Shown: positions 47,615-57,413, counted from the first letter of the stretch. The stretch: DNA of 64,000 nucleotides from Cognatundibacterium curvum (GCF_014284235.1 NZ_JACOGD010000007.1:62001-126000), one strand, 5' to 3'. A program made the numbers and translations. The notes: generated by a model not told the origin, from the sequence alone.

Positions 47615-48445
47615 TTATTCATGAACCCGCGTAATGGTGGCCTGCGCCAGCTGTTTTTCTATGCGGTCCAGCAAGGCATCACGCTCACGCAACTCCAGTC
47701 GCAGCGCATGCACTTCACGGCTCAATGAACGTATGTCCGCATGCAGCTCCTGCTCCAGCTGCTCCTCATCCTCTTCCACAAACAGCGCTGCGATATTGGC
47801 GGTCACGATAGAAAACATCGCATATCCGAGCAGTACAATAAACACCGCAAAAATTTTTGATGCCGGCGTCGACGGCACAATATCGCCATAGCCTACGGTG
47901 GCGATTGTCGTGAATGCTAACCAGACGCCATTCGCATAGCTGTGCACATTCGGCTCCAGCCAGTAAAAACCGGCACCTGCCGTGGCCAGCAATAACAAGG
48001 CCAGTACAACGACCTGCACCAGATGACTGGGCTTCATATGACGCAGCACCAGTGTGGCGATACGCATCATGATCGCAGCGCACAGCGCCAGCCGCAATAA
48101 CCACTCGACCAGACTCCACTCTGTCGCAGATGGCAGGCTACTCAACACGCAGCCAAAGACGATACTCACATCCAGGATCAGCTTGCCGCTGCGCCTTTCC
48201 TGAAAACGGTTTTTGCGCCACTGCACCCATGTATCCACCGCAATCAGCACAGCCACCATGGCATACAGACTATGGCCTATGGTACGGGTCAGTTCATTAT
48301 CACCCGCCAGCAATAAATAAAAGGCAGGGATGGACAACATCAATCCCGCCAGCAGTAAAGGACGGCTAAGCCAGTTCAGAAAGCGTTGTGTAACCGGGTA
48401 GGCGCGCTTGGCACCAGAGCTCTGTACGGTTTTGGGACGTCCCAC
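47615..48445 (-). CDS. Voltage-gated-type potassium channel protein
   Basis: 276-aa membrane protein. A Kv-like set of spans (about residues 28-48, 60-78, 88-105, 115-135, 140-158) precedes the pore, with filter FTTIATVGYGDIVP, and a last span (FAVFIVLLGYAMFSIVTAN). The C-terminal ~60 residues are an acidic then heptad-patterned coiled coil (EEDEEQLEQELHADI), suggesting tetramer assembly. No RCK domain. Monocistronic between dnaX and the cache-protein gene. Confidence 0.9.
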   Translation of the reverse strand: MGRPKTVQSSGAKRAYPVTQRFLNWLSRPLLLAGLMLSIPAFYLLLAGDNELTRTIGHSLYAMVAVLIAVDTWVQWRKNRFQERRSGKLILDVSIVFGCVLSSLPSATEWSLVEWLLRLALCAAIMMRIATLVLRHMKPSHLVQVVVLALLLLATAGAGFYWLEPNVHSYANGVWLAFTTIATVGYGDIVPSTPASKIFAVFIVLLGYAMFSIVTANIAALFVEEDEEQLEQELHADIRSLSREVHALRLELRERDALLDRIEKQLAQATITRVHE

Positions 48446-48540
48446 TTATCACCTGAGTCTGAAGTATGGTTGAAGAAAGATAGCGGCAACATGCGTATGT
48501 CTGAGCTGCACGCATACCCAATCATACCGGATAGAAAAGC

Positions 48541-48568
48541 AAAAAAGCACATGCCTGCATGTGCTTTT
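48541..48568 (-). terminator. Terminator of the cache-protein gene
   Basis: Perfect arms GCACATGC / GCATGTGC flanked by A-run and T-run; on the minus strand six T residues follow, 30 nt after the stop. Confidence 0.82.
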
Positions 48569-48595
48569 CAGCGAGAGTGTGACAGAGAAGTCTGT

Positions 48596-49054
48596 TTATT
48601 TATACACGCCGCAGCCAACAAAATAATTGTCGACCTTTTCCACATAGCTGGATTTCGCTTCCAATGCCTTACTGACCGGATTCGGCCATTGATAATCGAC
48701 CCAACCCTTACCCTTGGTATTTGTGAGCTCTATCATGTCCTTGATAATGAATTTGTCGCCAGCACGCATTTCCAGCAGATTTTTACCCTGCATTTTAGGA
48801 TTCACACCGTGACTCAGATTGATGCCATTCTGATCGTAGACAAACAAATACAGGTCACGGTCATGAAAAGTTTTATTGGCTGGATTAGCAAATTCAGCAA
48901 ATGCCTTCTCTTTACCCACTTCTTTAATATAAGCGATGCCTTTTTTGACCATCGCGATCGCCTCGTCGGAGCTGCCGCGCTCTTGCGCCTGTACGGAACC
49001 GATTGTTATCAGACTCAAACCCAGCATCAATACACTTCTGCGTAACATCTTCAT
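48596..49054 (-). CDS. Secreted single cache-domain protein
   Basis: 152 aa with a clear signal peptide (cut near SVQA/QE, about residue 24) and one Cache-type ligand-binding domain: FHDRDLYLFVYDQNGINLSHG, GKGWVDYQWPNP and SSYVEKVDNYFVGCGVY. Such orphan periplasmic cache proteins bind small ligands and may feed a receptor; the ligand is unknown. It stands alone with its own terminator. Confidence 0.88.
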   Translation of the reverse strand: MKMLRRSVLMLGLSLITIGSVQAQERGSSDEAIAMVKKGIAYIKEVGKEKAFAEFANPANKTFHDRDLYLFVYDQNGINLSHGVNPKMQGKNLLEMRAGDKFIIKDMIELTNTKGKGWVDYQWPNPVSKALEAKSSYVEKVDNYFVGCGVYK

Positions 49055-49286
49055 TTTGTCTCCTCTGGTTAATCCTGCTTTCGCCTTTTTGTAGCATTAG
49101 ATTACCTTAAAGCAACTAAATCGCAAGCAGTACGCATGTGCATCTGCAGCAAGCTCGATCTGGATCAAACTTTGTCGTCACAGTCGATGGAAAAAATCAG
49201 GAAATCAAATATCTGCCGCTGCAGCAGCGAGGAAAATATGAAAAATTGGGGGGATGTAAAACGGGATAAGAGAGAGAAGCAAGGTT

Positions 49287-49382
49287 GGCGAGCCTGATCT
49301 GCGGCACTTGCGGGAAATGATTGTGGCTGCTTCGTTCCCGACCTGACCAGGTTGACCATGCCGCAATGCGCAGGGGCCCGCC
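49287..49382 (-). ncRNA. ffs: SRP 4.5S RNA (small bacterial type)
   Basis: RNA of the signal recognition particle. On the minus strand the domain IV core reads GGTCAGGTC-G[GGAA]C-GAAGCAGCC; compared with E. coli the pair closing the GGAA tetraloop is G-C rather than C-G, a compensating change. The ends pair as GGCGGGCC with GGCTCGCC, and TGCGGCA with TGCCGCA further in, giving the expected single hairpin of about 96 nt. Ends inferred from pairing. Confidence 0.93.
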
Positions 49383-49389
49383 AGCGCGC

Positions 49390-49395
49390 ATTATA
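49390..49395 (-). promoter_or_regulatory. -10 box of the SRP RNA promoter
   Basis: Perfect TATAAT on the minus strand, 7 nt before the inferred RNA start, followed by a GCGCGC discriminator typical of stringently controlled stable-RNA promoters. The -35 is weak. Confidence 0.7.
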
Positions 49396-49638
49396 GCGCA
49401 AAGCGCCAGCTTAAGGGGGAGTTTTCTGAACAACTCAGTCTGGATAGTTTTTCAGCCTGCTTTTTCAGGGGTTCATACAGCCTTAAACGGGTTTCATCCC
49501 AAAGTCACTCCCGCCGCATCTGAGCAGCTACATTCTGCATATTCCGGAATCCGCCAGCATGATTGCAGCGCATTCAGGATTTCAGACGGCACAGCACTTC
49601 AGCTCAGCCTGCATTCATCACAATCAACGGGAAGACAC

Positions 49639-50553
49639 ATGGAACTACGCATACAGCATCTGAGTAAAACTTATGATAACGGCGTCAAGGCGCTCAATGA
49701 TATTTCGCTCACCATACCGGCTGGCATGTTCGGTTTGCTCGGGCCAAATGGTGCCGGCAAATCCACCTTAATGCGCACCCTGTCCACACTGCAGGACGCT
49801 GACAGTGGCAGTGCCACGCTGGATGGTATCAATATCAGCGAAAACAAAGACAGTGTGCGTCGCATGCTGGGTTATTTACCGCAGGATTTTGGTCTTTACC
49901 CTAAGGTTAGCGCCTATGACTTACTGGATCACTTTGCGAGTCTGAAAGGTATCAGCCAGCGCAAACAAAGAAAAGAAGTGGTGGAAGCCCTGCTGCATCA
50001 GACCAATTTATACAATGTCAAAAACAAGCATGTGGGTGGTTTTTCCGGTGGTATGCGGCAGCGCTTCGGCATCGCGCAGGCGCTGATAGGCGATCCCAAG
50101 CTGATTATCGTGGACGAACCGACCGCCGGACTGGACCCGGAAGAACGCGTGCGCTTTCACAATCTGCTATCCGATATAGGCAGCGACAAAATCGTGATCC
50201 TGTCCACCCATATTGTGGAAGACGTGGCTGACCTCTGCAATCACATGGCGGTAATACGCCAGGGTCAGGTGGTCTTGCAGGGCCAGCCTTTGCCACTGAT
50301 AGAACAAATCGCCGATCAGGTCTGGAAGCGCTTCATCGATAAATCTGAGCTCGCGCGCTATCAACAAGAATTCCGCGTTATTTCCAGCCGCCTGATTTCG
50401 GGCCGCACATTGATACACGTGTATGCAGAAGACCAGCCGGCTGAAGGCTTTTCACCAGCACATGCGAATCTGGAAGATGTCTACTTTGCCGCCATGGCAG
50501 GCTTACTCGGCACTTCCGCTACCACAACAACAGCAAGTGCTGCAAACGCCTGA
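49639..50553 (+). CDS. ABC transporter ATPase (ABC-2 type)
   Basis: 304-aa ATPase of an ABC-2 exporter. Walker A GPNGAGKST, Q-loop LPQDFG, signature FSGGMRQR, Walker B LIIVDEPTAGLDP and switch His STHIVED are all intact. A C-terminal extension ends in Thr/Ala-rich residues. The ATG at 49639 (MELRIQHLSKTY), with GGGAAG upstream, is preferred over a far upstream in-frame ATG that would overlap the SRP RNA. Its partner is the fusion gene 9 nt downstream. Confidence 0.95.
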   Translation: MELRIQHLSKTYDNGVKALNDISLTIPAGMFGLLGPNGAGKSTLMRTLSTLQDADSGSATLDGINISENKDSVRRMLGYLPQDFGLYPKVSAYDLLDHFASLKGISQRKQRKEVVEALLHQTNLYNVKNKHVGGFSGGMRQRFGIAQALIGDPKLIIVDEPTAGLDPEERVRFHNLLSDIGSDKIVILSTHIVEDVADLCNHMAVIRQGQVVLQGQPLPLIEQIADQVWKRFIDKSELARYQQEFRVISSRLISGRTLIHVYAEDQPAEGFSPAHANLEDVYFAAMAGLLGTSATTTTASAANA

Positions 50554-50562
50554 GGATAGCCC

Positions 50563-53500
50563 ATGTTCACGATCTTACAGTTTGAACTGCGGCAAAAATT
50601 CCGCAGCATATCGACCTATATTTACTTCCTGATGTTTTTTGCGCTGGCCATGCTGTGGGTAACCGCTGCCGGTGGTGCATTTTCCGGTGCGACTATCAGT
50701 TTTGGCGGAAAAACCTATATCAATGCACCCAGCTCTGTTTCGCAAACCATCACCTTCCTCGGTTATCTGGGCACAGTGATCGTCGCTGCCATGATGGGAC
50801 GCGCGATACAGCAGGATACCGAGCACAATATCTGGCACTTCTTTTATACCCTGCCCCTGCATCGTTTTTCTTACCTCGCAGGCCGCTATCTGGCCGCGCT
50901 GATTACTTTGCTGTTTGTATTTTCCAGCATCGCCTTAGGCGCCTGGCTGGGCTTATATCTGCCAGGCATAGAGCCAGTGCGGGTTGGCCCGGGTTTTGCG
51001 ATGGCCTATATCCTGCCCTACTTTTTTTCTATCATTCCAAACCTGATCACTTTTGGCGCGATTTTCTTTTTCCTGGGTGCGATATTCCGCCGCATGCTGC
51101 CGGTCTATGTTGCGAGTGTGGTGTTACTGATAGGTTATCTGATCGCCGGTGCCTTACTCAGCGATATGGACAACCGCAATCTGGCCGCCATGATAGATCC
51201 CTTCGGCTCGCGCGCGATTTCAAGGCTGACCGAATACTGGAGTGTAGACGATAAAAATACCCGCCTGATTCCTTTGGCCGGGATTTATCTGGCCAATCGC
51301 CTGCTGTGGGGCAGTATAGGACTGATCACACTGGCACTGTGCTTCTGGCGTTTTCAGTTCAGCGCAGCCAGTGTAACGGGTAAACAGAAAAAAGAGGCGG
51401 TAACAGCAGCGCCAGCCAGCCTGCGGGTTCCAAGCGTGCAGCCGGATTTTGGCAAGGCGCATTTATGGCACTTGTTCCGTGCCCAGACCTGGCTGAATTT
51501 GCGCGAAACCGTGAAGAATGTCTACTTCATCACGATAGCCTTGTGCGGCGTGCTGTTTATGTTTGCGACCTCCACGGCCATCACTAAGATGTATGGCACT
51601 GCGACCTATCCGGTGACCTACGCAGTTTTGCAAGTGATGAGCGGCAGCTTCGCCTTATTCATGCTGATCATTACCACTTTCTATGCAGGTGAACTGGTGT
51701 GGCGCGAACGCGAAGCGCGCATCGCGCAACTGATGGATGCTTTACCGGTACCGAATGCGCTGCCCTTCTTATCCAAACTCAGCGCCCTGATCCTGCTGCA
51801 AGGCATATTACTCGCGGTGTTGATGGCATGCGGCATACTGGTGCAGCTGTTTCATGGTTATACCCAATTCGAACTGGGCCAGTATCTGTACCAGCTGTTC
51901 CTGTTGCAATGGCCAGACTATATGCTGCTCGCAGTATTAGCCATGTCTTTACAGGTCATCGTCAATAATAAGTATGTCGCTTATTTTCTGATGATACTGT
52001 ATTACATCGCCAGCATTGCACTGCCCGCACTCGGTGTTGAGCATCCTATGGTCATCTATGGCAATACGCCCGGCGTGACTTATTCGGCACTGAATGGCTA
52101 TGGTCATTTTATTCCTGCAATCCGCTGGACCCAGGCTTACTGGGGCGGTGCCGCCCTGATGCTGATTGCGGCCAGCCTGTGCTTCTGGGTACGCGGTACC
52201 GGCAGCGACTGGCGTGGTCGCCTGCATACGGCGCGCGCACAGTTAAGCGGCAGCACGCTGGGGCTGGGCAGCGTGGGTGCCTTGCTATTCCTGCTGTGCG
52301 GTGGCGTGCTGTTTTATTTTTACAATATCGTCAATAGCTATAAAACCAGCTATGACAATGAAGCGGCGCAGGCTAACTACGAAAAGAAATACAAGGCTCT
52401 GGAAGGCAAGCCGCAGCCACGTATCAGCGATGTCAAACTGGCCGTCGATATTTTCCCTGATCGTCGCAGCACTGCCATCGAAGGTGAATATCAGCTGGTG
52501 AACCGCAGCGCCGAAGCAATCAGCGAAATCTATATCCTGCAAAATGACGAGGCTGAGATCCGGCAATTGACACTGGAATCACCGAACACGGCCGGCATTC
52601 GCGATAAAGACATGGGTATGTACAGCTTCCGCCTGCAGCCAGCACTGGCGCCCGGCGCCTCTGTCCGTCTGCGTTTCCGTCTGAACTATGACGCAAACAG
52701 TTTCCTGGGCATGAGTAAGCGCGATACGGTGATCGCTAACGGCACTTTCTTTAACAGCTCGCTGATGCCACACATAGGCTATCAAAGCAATTTCGAGCTT
52801 ACTGAAGATAAACTCAGACGCAAACACGGTCTGAAAGAAAAAGAACGCATGCTGCAACGGGACGACCCACGCGGTCTGGCTAATAGTTATATCGCTAACG
52901 ATGCGGACTGGATACGCTTTGATGCGACGGTATCCACCAGCAGCGATCAAATGGCGATTGCGCCCGGCAAGCTGGATAAGAGCTGGGAAAAAGACGGACG
53001 CCGCTATTTCCATTACAGCGTGGATCAGCCCATCCTGAACTTCTACTCTTTCCAGTCTGGCCGCTACGCCGTCAAACAGGCGCAGTGGAACGACGTCGCC
53101 ATTGAGATCGATTACCAGCCGGGTCATGAATACAATCTGGACCGCATGGTTAAAGGTGTACAGCAATCGCTCACGTATTACAGCAAGAACTTTAGCCCTT
53201 ATCAGCATAAACTGGTCAGGATTATTGAATTCCCGCGCTATGCAAGCTTTGCACAAGCCTTCCCGAATACCATCCCGTTTTCGGAATCGATAGGCTTCAT
53301 CGCTAAAGTCGACGATAACAATCCTAAGGACATTGATTATCCGTTTTACGTGACCGCGCATGAGGTTGCCCATCAATGGTGGGCGCATCAGGTGATTTCA
53401 GCCAATACCCAGGGGGCTACCACGCTGGTGGAAACGCTGGCACAGTATTCAGCGCTGATGGTCATGAAGCAGACCTATGGTGAAGCGAAAATGCGTAAGT

Positions 53501-54138
53501 TCCTGAAGTATGAACTGGATGCCTATTTGCGTGGACGTGGTCAGGAAAGGAAAAAGGAGCAACCGCTGGCATTCAATGAAAACCAGCAGTACATCCACTA
53601 CAACAAAGGCAGTCTGATCATGTATCTGATGCAGGATCAGTTAGGTGAAGAGCAGGTCAACCGTGCTTTACGTGAAGTGGTTGCACAGTACGCAAACCAT
53701 GGCGCACCGTATCCGACCAGCCGTGTGCTGGTAGATGCCTTGCGTCGCGTAGCCCCGGCCGACAAGCAAGAGATGATCACCGATGCGTTTGAATCCATCA
53801 TCCTGTATGAAAGCCGCGCACTGTCCGCTACCGCCAAAGCAATCGGCGCAGACCAGTATGAAATCACGCTCAAAGTCAGCAATAACAAACTGAAGGCGGA
53901 CGAGTTCGGTGCGGAAAAAGAAGTTGCGCTGAACGACAGCATGGACATAGGCGTCGACGATAAAGATGGCAAACCCTTATTACGCGAACGCCATCTGATA
54001 CGACAAAAATCCGGCGAGTACAAGTTAATCGTCAGCGGCAAACCGGCCAAAGCCGGGATAGACCCTGACAATAAGTACATCGATCGCAAACCGGACGACA
54101 ACCTGATACAGATAGAGTTTCAGGATGGCGCTAAATAA
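50563..54138 (+). CDS. ABC-2 permease fused to M1-family aminopeptidase
   Basis: 1191-aa two-part protein. Residues 1 to about 575 hold two blocks of six-span ABC-2 type permease (first block about 20-270, second about 310-560); then a soluble region (620-1190) similar to M1 metallopeptidases, with zinc motif HEVAHQWW at residues 933-940 and a later Glu at 957 in LVETLAQYSAL. Spacing between the motif and Glu is one residue longer than in classical M1 enzymes. It is coupled to the ATPase gene and has its own terminator. The transported molecule and substrate peptide are unknown. Confidence 0.9.
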   Translation: MFTILQFELRQKFRSISTYIYFLMFFALAMLWVTAAGGAFSGATISFGGKTYINAPSSVSQTITFLGYLGTVIVAAMMGRAIQQDTEHNIWHFFYTLPLHRFSYLAGRYLAALITLLFVFSSIALGAWLGLYLPGIEPVRVGPGFAMAYILPYFFSIIPNLITFGAIFFFLGAIFRRMLPVYVASVVLLIGYLIAGALLSDMDNRNLAAMIDPFGSRAISRLTEYWSVDDKNTRLIPLAGIYLANRLLWGSIGLITLALCFWRFQFSAASVTGKQKKEAVTAAPASLRVPSVQPDFGKAHLWHLFRAQTWLNLRETVKNVYFITIALCGVLFMFATSTAITKMYGTATYPVTYAVLQVMSGSFALFMLIITTFYAGELVWREREARIAQLMDALPVPNALPFLSKLSALILLQGILLAVLMACGILVQLFHGYTQFELGQYLYQLFLLQWPDYMLLAVLAMSLQVIVNNKYVAYFLMILYYIASIALPALGVEHPMVIYGNTPGVTYSALNGYGHFIPAIRWTQAYWGGAALMLIAASLCFWVRGTGSDWRGRLHTARAQLSGSTLGLGSVGALLFLLCGGVLFYFYNIVNSYKTSYDNEAAQANYEKKYKALEGKPQPRISDVKLAVDIFPDRRSTAIEGEYQLVNRSAEAISEIYILQNDEAEIRQLTLESPNTAGIRDKDMGMYSFRLQPALAPGASVRLRFRLNYDANSFLGMSKRDTVIANGTFFNSSLMPHIGYQSNFELTEDKLRRKHGLKEKERMLQRDDPRGLANSYIANDADWIRFDATVSTSSDQMAIAPGKLDKSWEKDGRRYFHYSVDQPILNFYSFQSGRYAVKQAQWNDVAIEIDYQPGHEYNLDRMVKGVQQSLTYYSKNFSPYQHKLVRIIEFPRYASFAQAFPNTIPFSESIGFIAKVDDNNPKDIDYPFYVTAHEVAHQWWAHQVISANTQGATTLVETLAQYSALMVMKQTYGEAKMRKFLKYELDAYLRGRGQERKKEQPLAFNENQQYIHYNKGSLIMYLMQDQLGEEQVNRALREVVAQYANHGAPYPTSRVLVDALRRVAPADKQEMITDAFESIILYESRALSATAKAIGADQYEITLKVSNNKLKADEFGAEKEVALNDSMDIGVDDKDGKPLLRERHLIRQKSGEYKLIVSGKPAKAGIDPDNKYIDRKPDDNLIQIEFQDGAK

Positions 54139-54165
54139 GCAGTACACCGCTTAGTTTTTGGCAGC

Positions 54166-54216
54166 AAAAAGCCGCAAGCATCAAACAGAACACCGTTGAT
54201 GCTTGCGGCTTTTTTT
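54166..54216 (+). terminator. Strong terminator of the ABC/M1 operon
   Basis: GCCGCAAGCATCAA pairs with TTGATGCTTGCGGC (14 bp, 11-nt loop), followed by seven T residues, 27 nt after the stop. Confidence 0.95.
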
Positions 54217-54326
54217 CGACTGCCAGCATGGACTGTCAGCATGTTCAGTCTATGTCGTCTTCATGGGTAGTCTGTGCAGCAAACAACAGCACAGGATAAA
54301 CAGGAAAAATCCAAGACCTAAACCCG

Positions 54327-54364
54327 ATGCGCTTCTCCAGCCAAAATGCGGCCAGCAGGCGCAT
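54327..54364 (+). repeat. Repeat A core, diverged copy 4
   Basis: 38 nt beginning ATGCGCTTCTCC and ending GGCCAGCAGGCGCAT: same length and inverted ends as the cores at 15709, 17122 and 19795, with the 3' half closest to copy 3. It lies between the ABC terminator and the ubiD stop. Confidence 0.6.
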
Positions 54365-54424
54365 GTATACTCAGTCATCCATTTCACTCAATGACAAAAG
54401 CTGACTCTTCGCCTGCGCCGGATT

Positions 54425-55912
54425 TCACAGTCCCAGTTGCTGCCAGATCTGATCGACCCGGGCTTTTACTTCGGGCGACATGGTGATGGTCGTGCCCCAT
54501 TCACGATCGGTTTCGCCTGGCCATTTATTGGTCGCATCTATCCCCATTTTTCCGCCCAGACCACTGACAGGCGAGGCGAAATCCAGATAATCGATAGGCG
54601 TGTTATCGACCAGCGTGGTGTCCCGCACCGGATCAACGCGGGTGGTGATGGCCCAGATCACTTCTTTCCAGTCACGTACATTCACGTCTTCATCCACCAC
54701 CACAATGAACTTGGTATACATGAACTGCCGCAGAAAACTCCAAACGCCAAACATCACGCGTTTGGCGTGACCGGGGTAGGCTTTCTTCATCTGCACAACG
54801 GCCATGCGGTAGCTGCAACCCTCAGGCGGCAGATAGAAATCGGTGATCTCTGTGAACTGCTTTTGTAGCAAAGGGATGAACACTTCATTGAGTGCCACAC
54901 CCAATACCGCCGGCTCATCCGGTGGTTTACCGGTATAGGTGGAATGGTAAATCGGATCGCGCCGCATGGTAATGCGATCGATGGTGAATACCGGGAACCA
55001 GTCCTGCTCATTGTAATAGCCGGTATGGTCGCCATACGGCCCTTCCAATGCATGCTCATAGCCGGAAGGATGGTTTTCGTCCGGATAGATATGCCCTTCC
55101 AGCACAATTTCTGCCGATGCCGGTACCCGTAATTCACTGCCGATTGCCTTGACCAGCTCAGTGCGGCTGCCGCGCAGCAAACCGGCAAACTGGTATTCCG
55201 ACAGACTGTCCGGCACCGGCGTGACTGCACCCAGAATCGTCGCCGGATCGGCACCCAGCGCCACTGCGATAGGATAAGGCTGGCCCTTGTTGATGATGGC
55301 ATGTTCACGGAAATCCAGCGCACCGCCACGATGTGCGAGCCAGCGCATGATGACCTTATTCGGCCCCAAGACCTGCTGACGGTAAATACCCAGATTCTGG
55401 CGCTTTTTATTGGGACCCTTGGTAATCACCAGTCCCCAGGTAATCAGCGGCGCAATATCGCCCGGCCAGCAATGCTGTATCGGCAGCCGCGCCAAATCCA
55501 CGTCCTGCCCTTCCCACACAATTTCCTGACATTTCGCGCCGCGTACTTCTTTCGGCGCCATATCCCATACTGCCTTGACCAGCGAGCCCATGCCGAGCAA
55601 GTCTTTAAAACCTTTCGGTGGCTCTGGCTCTTTGAGTGCGGATAGCACATGACCGATCTGGCGCAATTCACTCAGATCACTGGCTCCCATGCCCAGCGCC
55701 ACGCGCTTAGGGGTACCGAATAAATTGCCTAATACCGGAATGCTGTGTCCGGTCGGATGGCGAAATAACAGTGCCGGACCTTCGGCGCGCAGGGTACGGT
55801 CACAGATTTCCGTCATCTCCAGATGCGGGGAAACCTGGACATCCACCACTTTTAGTTCATCCAATTGTTGCAACTGAGAAATAAAATCTCTCAAATCCGA
55901 ATATTTCATCAT
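54425..55912 (-). CDS. ubiD: UbiD family decarboxylase (4-hydroxy-3-polyprenylbenzoate decarboxylase)
   Basis: Prenylated-FMN enzyme of ubiquinone biosynthesis, 495 aa. N-terminus [18 protein letters not shown] and internal [15 protein letters not shown] are standard; the acid/base set (Arg/Glu in the central barrel, e.g. [17 protein letters not shown] region) appears intact. No ubiX neighbour. Monocistronic; the 489 nt upstream lead to the divergent transglycosylase gene. Confidence 0.95.
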   Translation of the reverse strand: MMKYSDLRDFISQLQQLDELKVVDVQVSPHLEMTEICDRTLRAEGPALLFRHPTGHSIPVLGNLFGTPKRVALGMGASDLSELRQIGHVLSALKEPEPPKGFKDLLGMGSLVKAVWDMAPKEVRGAKCQEIVWEGQDVDLARLPIQHCWPGDIAPLITWGLVITKGPNKKRQNLGIYRQQVLGPNKVIMRWLAHRGGALDFREHAIINKGQPYPIAVALGADPATILGAVTPVPDSLSEYQFAGLLRGSRTELVKAIGSELRVPASAEIVLEGHIYPDENHPSGYEHALEGPYGDHTGYYNEQDWFPVFTIDRITMRRDPIYHSTYTGKPPDEPAVLGVALNEVFIPLLQKQFTEITDFYLPPEGCSYRMAVVQMKKAYPGHAKRVMFGVWSFLRQFMYTKFIVVVDEDVNVRDWKEVIWAITTRVDPVRDTTLVDNTPIDYLDFASPVSGLGGKMGIDATNKWPGETDREWGTTITMSPEVKARVDQIWQQLGL

Positions 55913-56230
55913 TTTTCGCTTTTTTCTCTATCTGAATACGCTGGTCAAGCTAAATCCGCTAAGTGCTTGATTTTATTGTTTTTTGCTGCTTTGCAGCAGT
56001 TTTCATTATACCTATAAGTTATAGAAATCAATTTTGATAGTATTGACTCGATATAAAACCGCCCCTACAATTCGCCCAACTTGATGAAGAGCTTCTGGCC
56101 TACGATACGATTCTGGCACTTTCCATGCGAAGAAAGTTTAGCCACTAACGGTAACATCATTCACGGGGATCGGGCCCCACATAACATTGTAAGGATTGTT
56201 TTCGAAAGGCGTCTGCCTTCACCCGAAAAA
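55913..56230. other. A/T-rich intergenic region between ubiD and structured leader
   Basis: About 320 nt without supportable gene. 55984-55998 has a 6-bp hairpin TGCTGC/GCAGCA, and 56206-56219 has AAGGC/GCCTT. A short minus-strand frame at 56157-56369 lacks RBS and overlaps the structured leader, so it is rejected. Confidence 0.5.
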
Positions 56231-56324
56231 AGTTGTTGATCACCGGATGCTCCGGTAGCAGGTCAGACAGACCACATGGATCAACAACTCCGGCGTCATC
56301 CGATCGCGCCTTGCGACGATGACG
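56231..56324 (+). ncRNA. Candidate structured leader RNA (three-way junction plus hairpin)
   Basis: Perfect 11-bp outer stem AGTTGTTGATC (56231-56241) with GATCAACAACT (56279-56289) encloses two hairpins: ACCGGA-TGC-TCCGGT (56242-56256) and GGTC-AGACA-GACC (56261-56273). A further hairpin follows, CGTCATC (56294-56300) with GATGACG (56318-56324) and inner TCGC/GCGA. This forms a three-way junction 78-170 nt ahead of the transglycosylase start. It matches no riboswitch I know; role unknown. Confidence 0.5.
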
Positions 56325-56401
56325 ATGTTTCTGATACGCGGCTGTTTGAATTGCAGAGTATGAAGTCACTACCTGCGACGCGTAATTTCAGGAGGTAAAA
56401 A

Positions 56402-57343
56402 ATGCTTCAACGTATTAACTTAGCTGTTCCTGGTAGTTCAGCTGCGGATGACCAGCGCCCTGCGCCGTCGGCCTCAGCATTCGCATCTGCTCCGGCATTG
56501 ATGCACGCAGTACGTCAAATCCTGACGATTTCCGGTGTCATCGCGATGCTCGCGCTGGCAACCATGTTTTTCAAACCGGAGTTAGCAGATAAATTTAAAG
56601 ATCTGTCTCCATTCGCGACCGCCGAAGAAGAAGTGGCCGAAGCGGAAGTGCCTCCCCCAAGCCTGGCGATGCTGATGCAAGCCCCGGGTCAGGCAAAACC
56701 GGAAGTTGCTGCACACAATGCGGTCTTTTCCGAAGAAGATGCCAAAATGCTGGGTAATCAACGCCAGCAACAATGGGTAACTAACTGGCTGTCCAAACGC
56801 TATCGCATCGCGACCGATGCAACCAATATGCTGGTCTCTGCGGCCTATCTGACCGCGAAAGAAATTAAACTCGACCCGCTGCTGATACTGTCAGTGATGG
56901 CGATAGAATCCGGCCTGAATCCTTTTGCTGAAAGCCCGGTCGGTGCTCAGGGCTTGATGCAAGTGATGTCCAAAGTCCATCATGAAAAATTCCAGGAAAT
57001 GGGTGGCGTCAAAGCTGCTCTCAATCCGGTTGCCAACATCAAAGTCGGCGCACTGATCCTGAAAGACTATGTGTCACGCGGTGGCTCGGTCGAAGCTGGC
57101 TTGAAAATGTATGTGGGCGCTGGTGCCATGGATAGCGATTCTGGCTATGGCTCACGCGTACTGACTGAATACAAGCGTCTGAAAGACGTGTCGGCCGGTA
57201 AAAACGTTCCTACCGTATTCAGCAATCCTGCTCCGGCTGCCGTTCCTGTGATTCGCAACACAGAAACCGTACCTGTGATCCGTAATGAACAAAACGAAGC
57301 TAAGGTAAAAACCGAAGCCAAGGACCAGGTAGCCGCGCTGTAA
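56402..57343 (+). CDS. Membrane-anchored lytic transglycosylase (SLT domain)
   Basis: 313-aa peptidoglycan lyase. One span at about residues 37-56, an acidic linker, then an SLT domain with catalytic Glu169 in SVMAIESGLNPFAE and the typical GAQGLMQVM. The C-terminal tail contains a duplicated PVIRNTE/PVIRNEQ and many Lys/Glu. Strong SD AGGAGG is 6 nt before the ATG. The long structured leader suggests post-transcriptional control, an inference. Confidence 0.9.
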   Translation: MLQRINLAVPGSSAADDQRPAPSASAFASAPALMHAVRQILTISGVIAMLALATMFFKPELADKFKDLSPFATAEEEVAEAEVPPPSLAMLMQAPGQAKPEVAAHNAVFSEEDAKMLGNQRQQQWVTNWLSKRYRIATDATNMLVSAAYLTAKEIKLDPLLILSVMAIESGLNPFAESPVGAQGLMQVMSKVHHEKFQEMGGVKAALNPVANIKVGALILKDYVSRGGSVEAGLKMYVGAGAMDSDSGYGSRVLTEYKRLKDVSAGKNVPTVFSNPAPAAVPVIRNTETVPVIRNEQNEAKVKTEAKDQVAAL

Positions 57344-57371
57344 GCGCAACGCAACAAAACATCCTTACACA

Positions 57372-57413
57372 AATAAGCCGCCTGCTGCTCATCGCACAGG
57401 CGGCTTATTTTTT
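57372..57413. terminator. Terminator between convergent transglycosylase and aminotransferase
   Basis: AATAAGCCGCCTG pairs with CAGGCGGCTTATT, T-run after on the plus strand and a shorter one on the minus strand; usable in both directions. Confidence 0.9.

Noticed and set aside
49321..49638. N-terminal extension of the ABC ATPase
   Set aside because: Would begin inside the SRP RNA; residues are not ABC-like and a good start with RBS exists at 49639.
52579..53388. 269-aa minus-strand frame inside the M1 fusion gene
   Set aside because: Antisense of a well-supported domain; no family features.
55984..55998. Hairpin TGCTGC/GCAGCA as terminator
   Set aside because: No plus-strand gene ends nearby and no proper T-run follows.
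56157..56369. 70-aa minus-strand frame
   Set aside because: Overlaps the structured leader and lacks RBS; likely chance.
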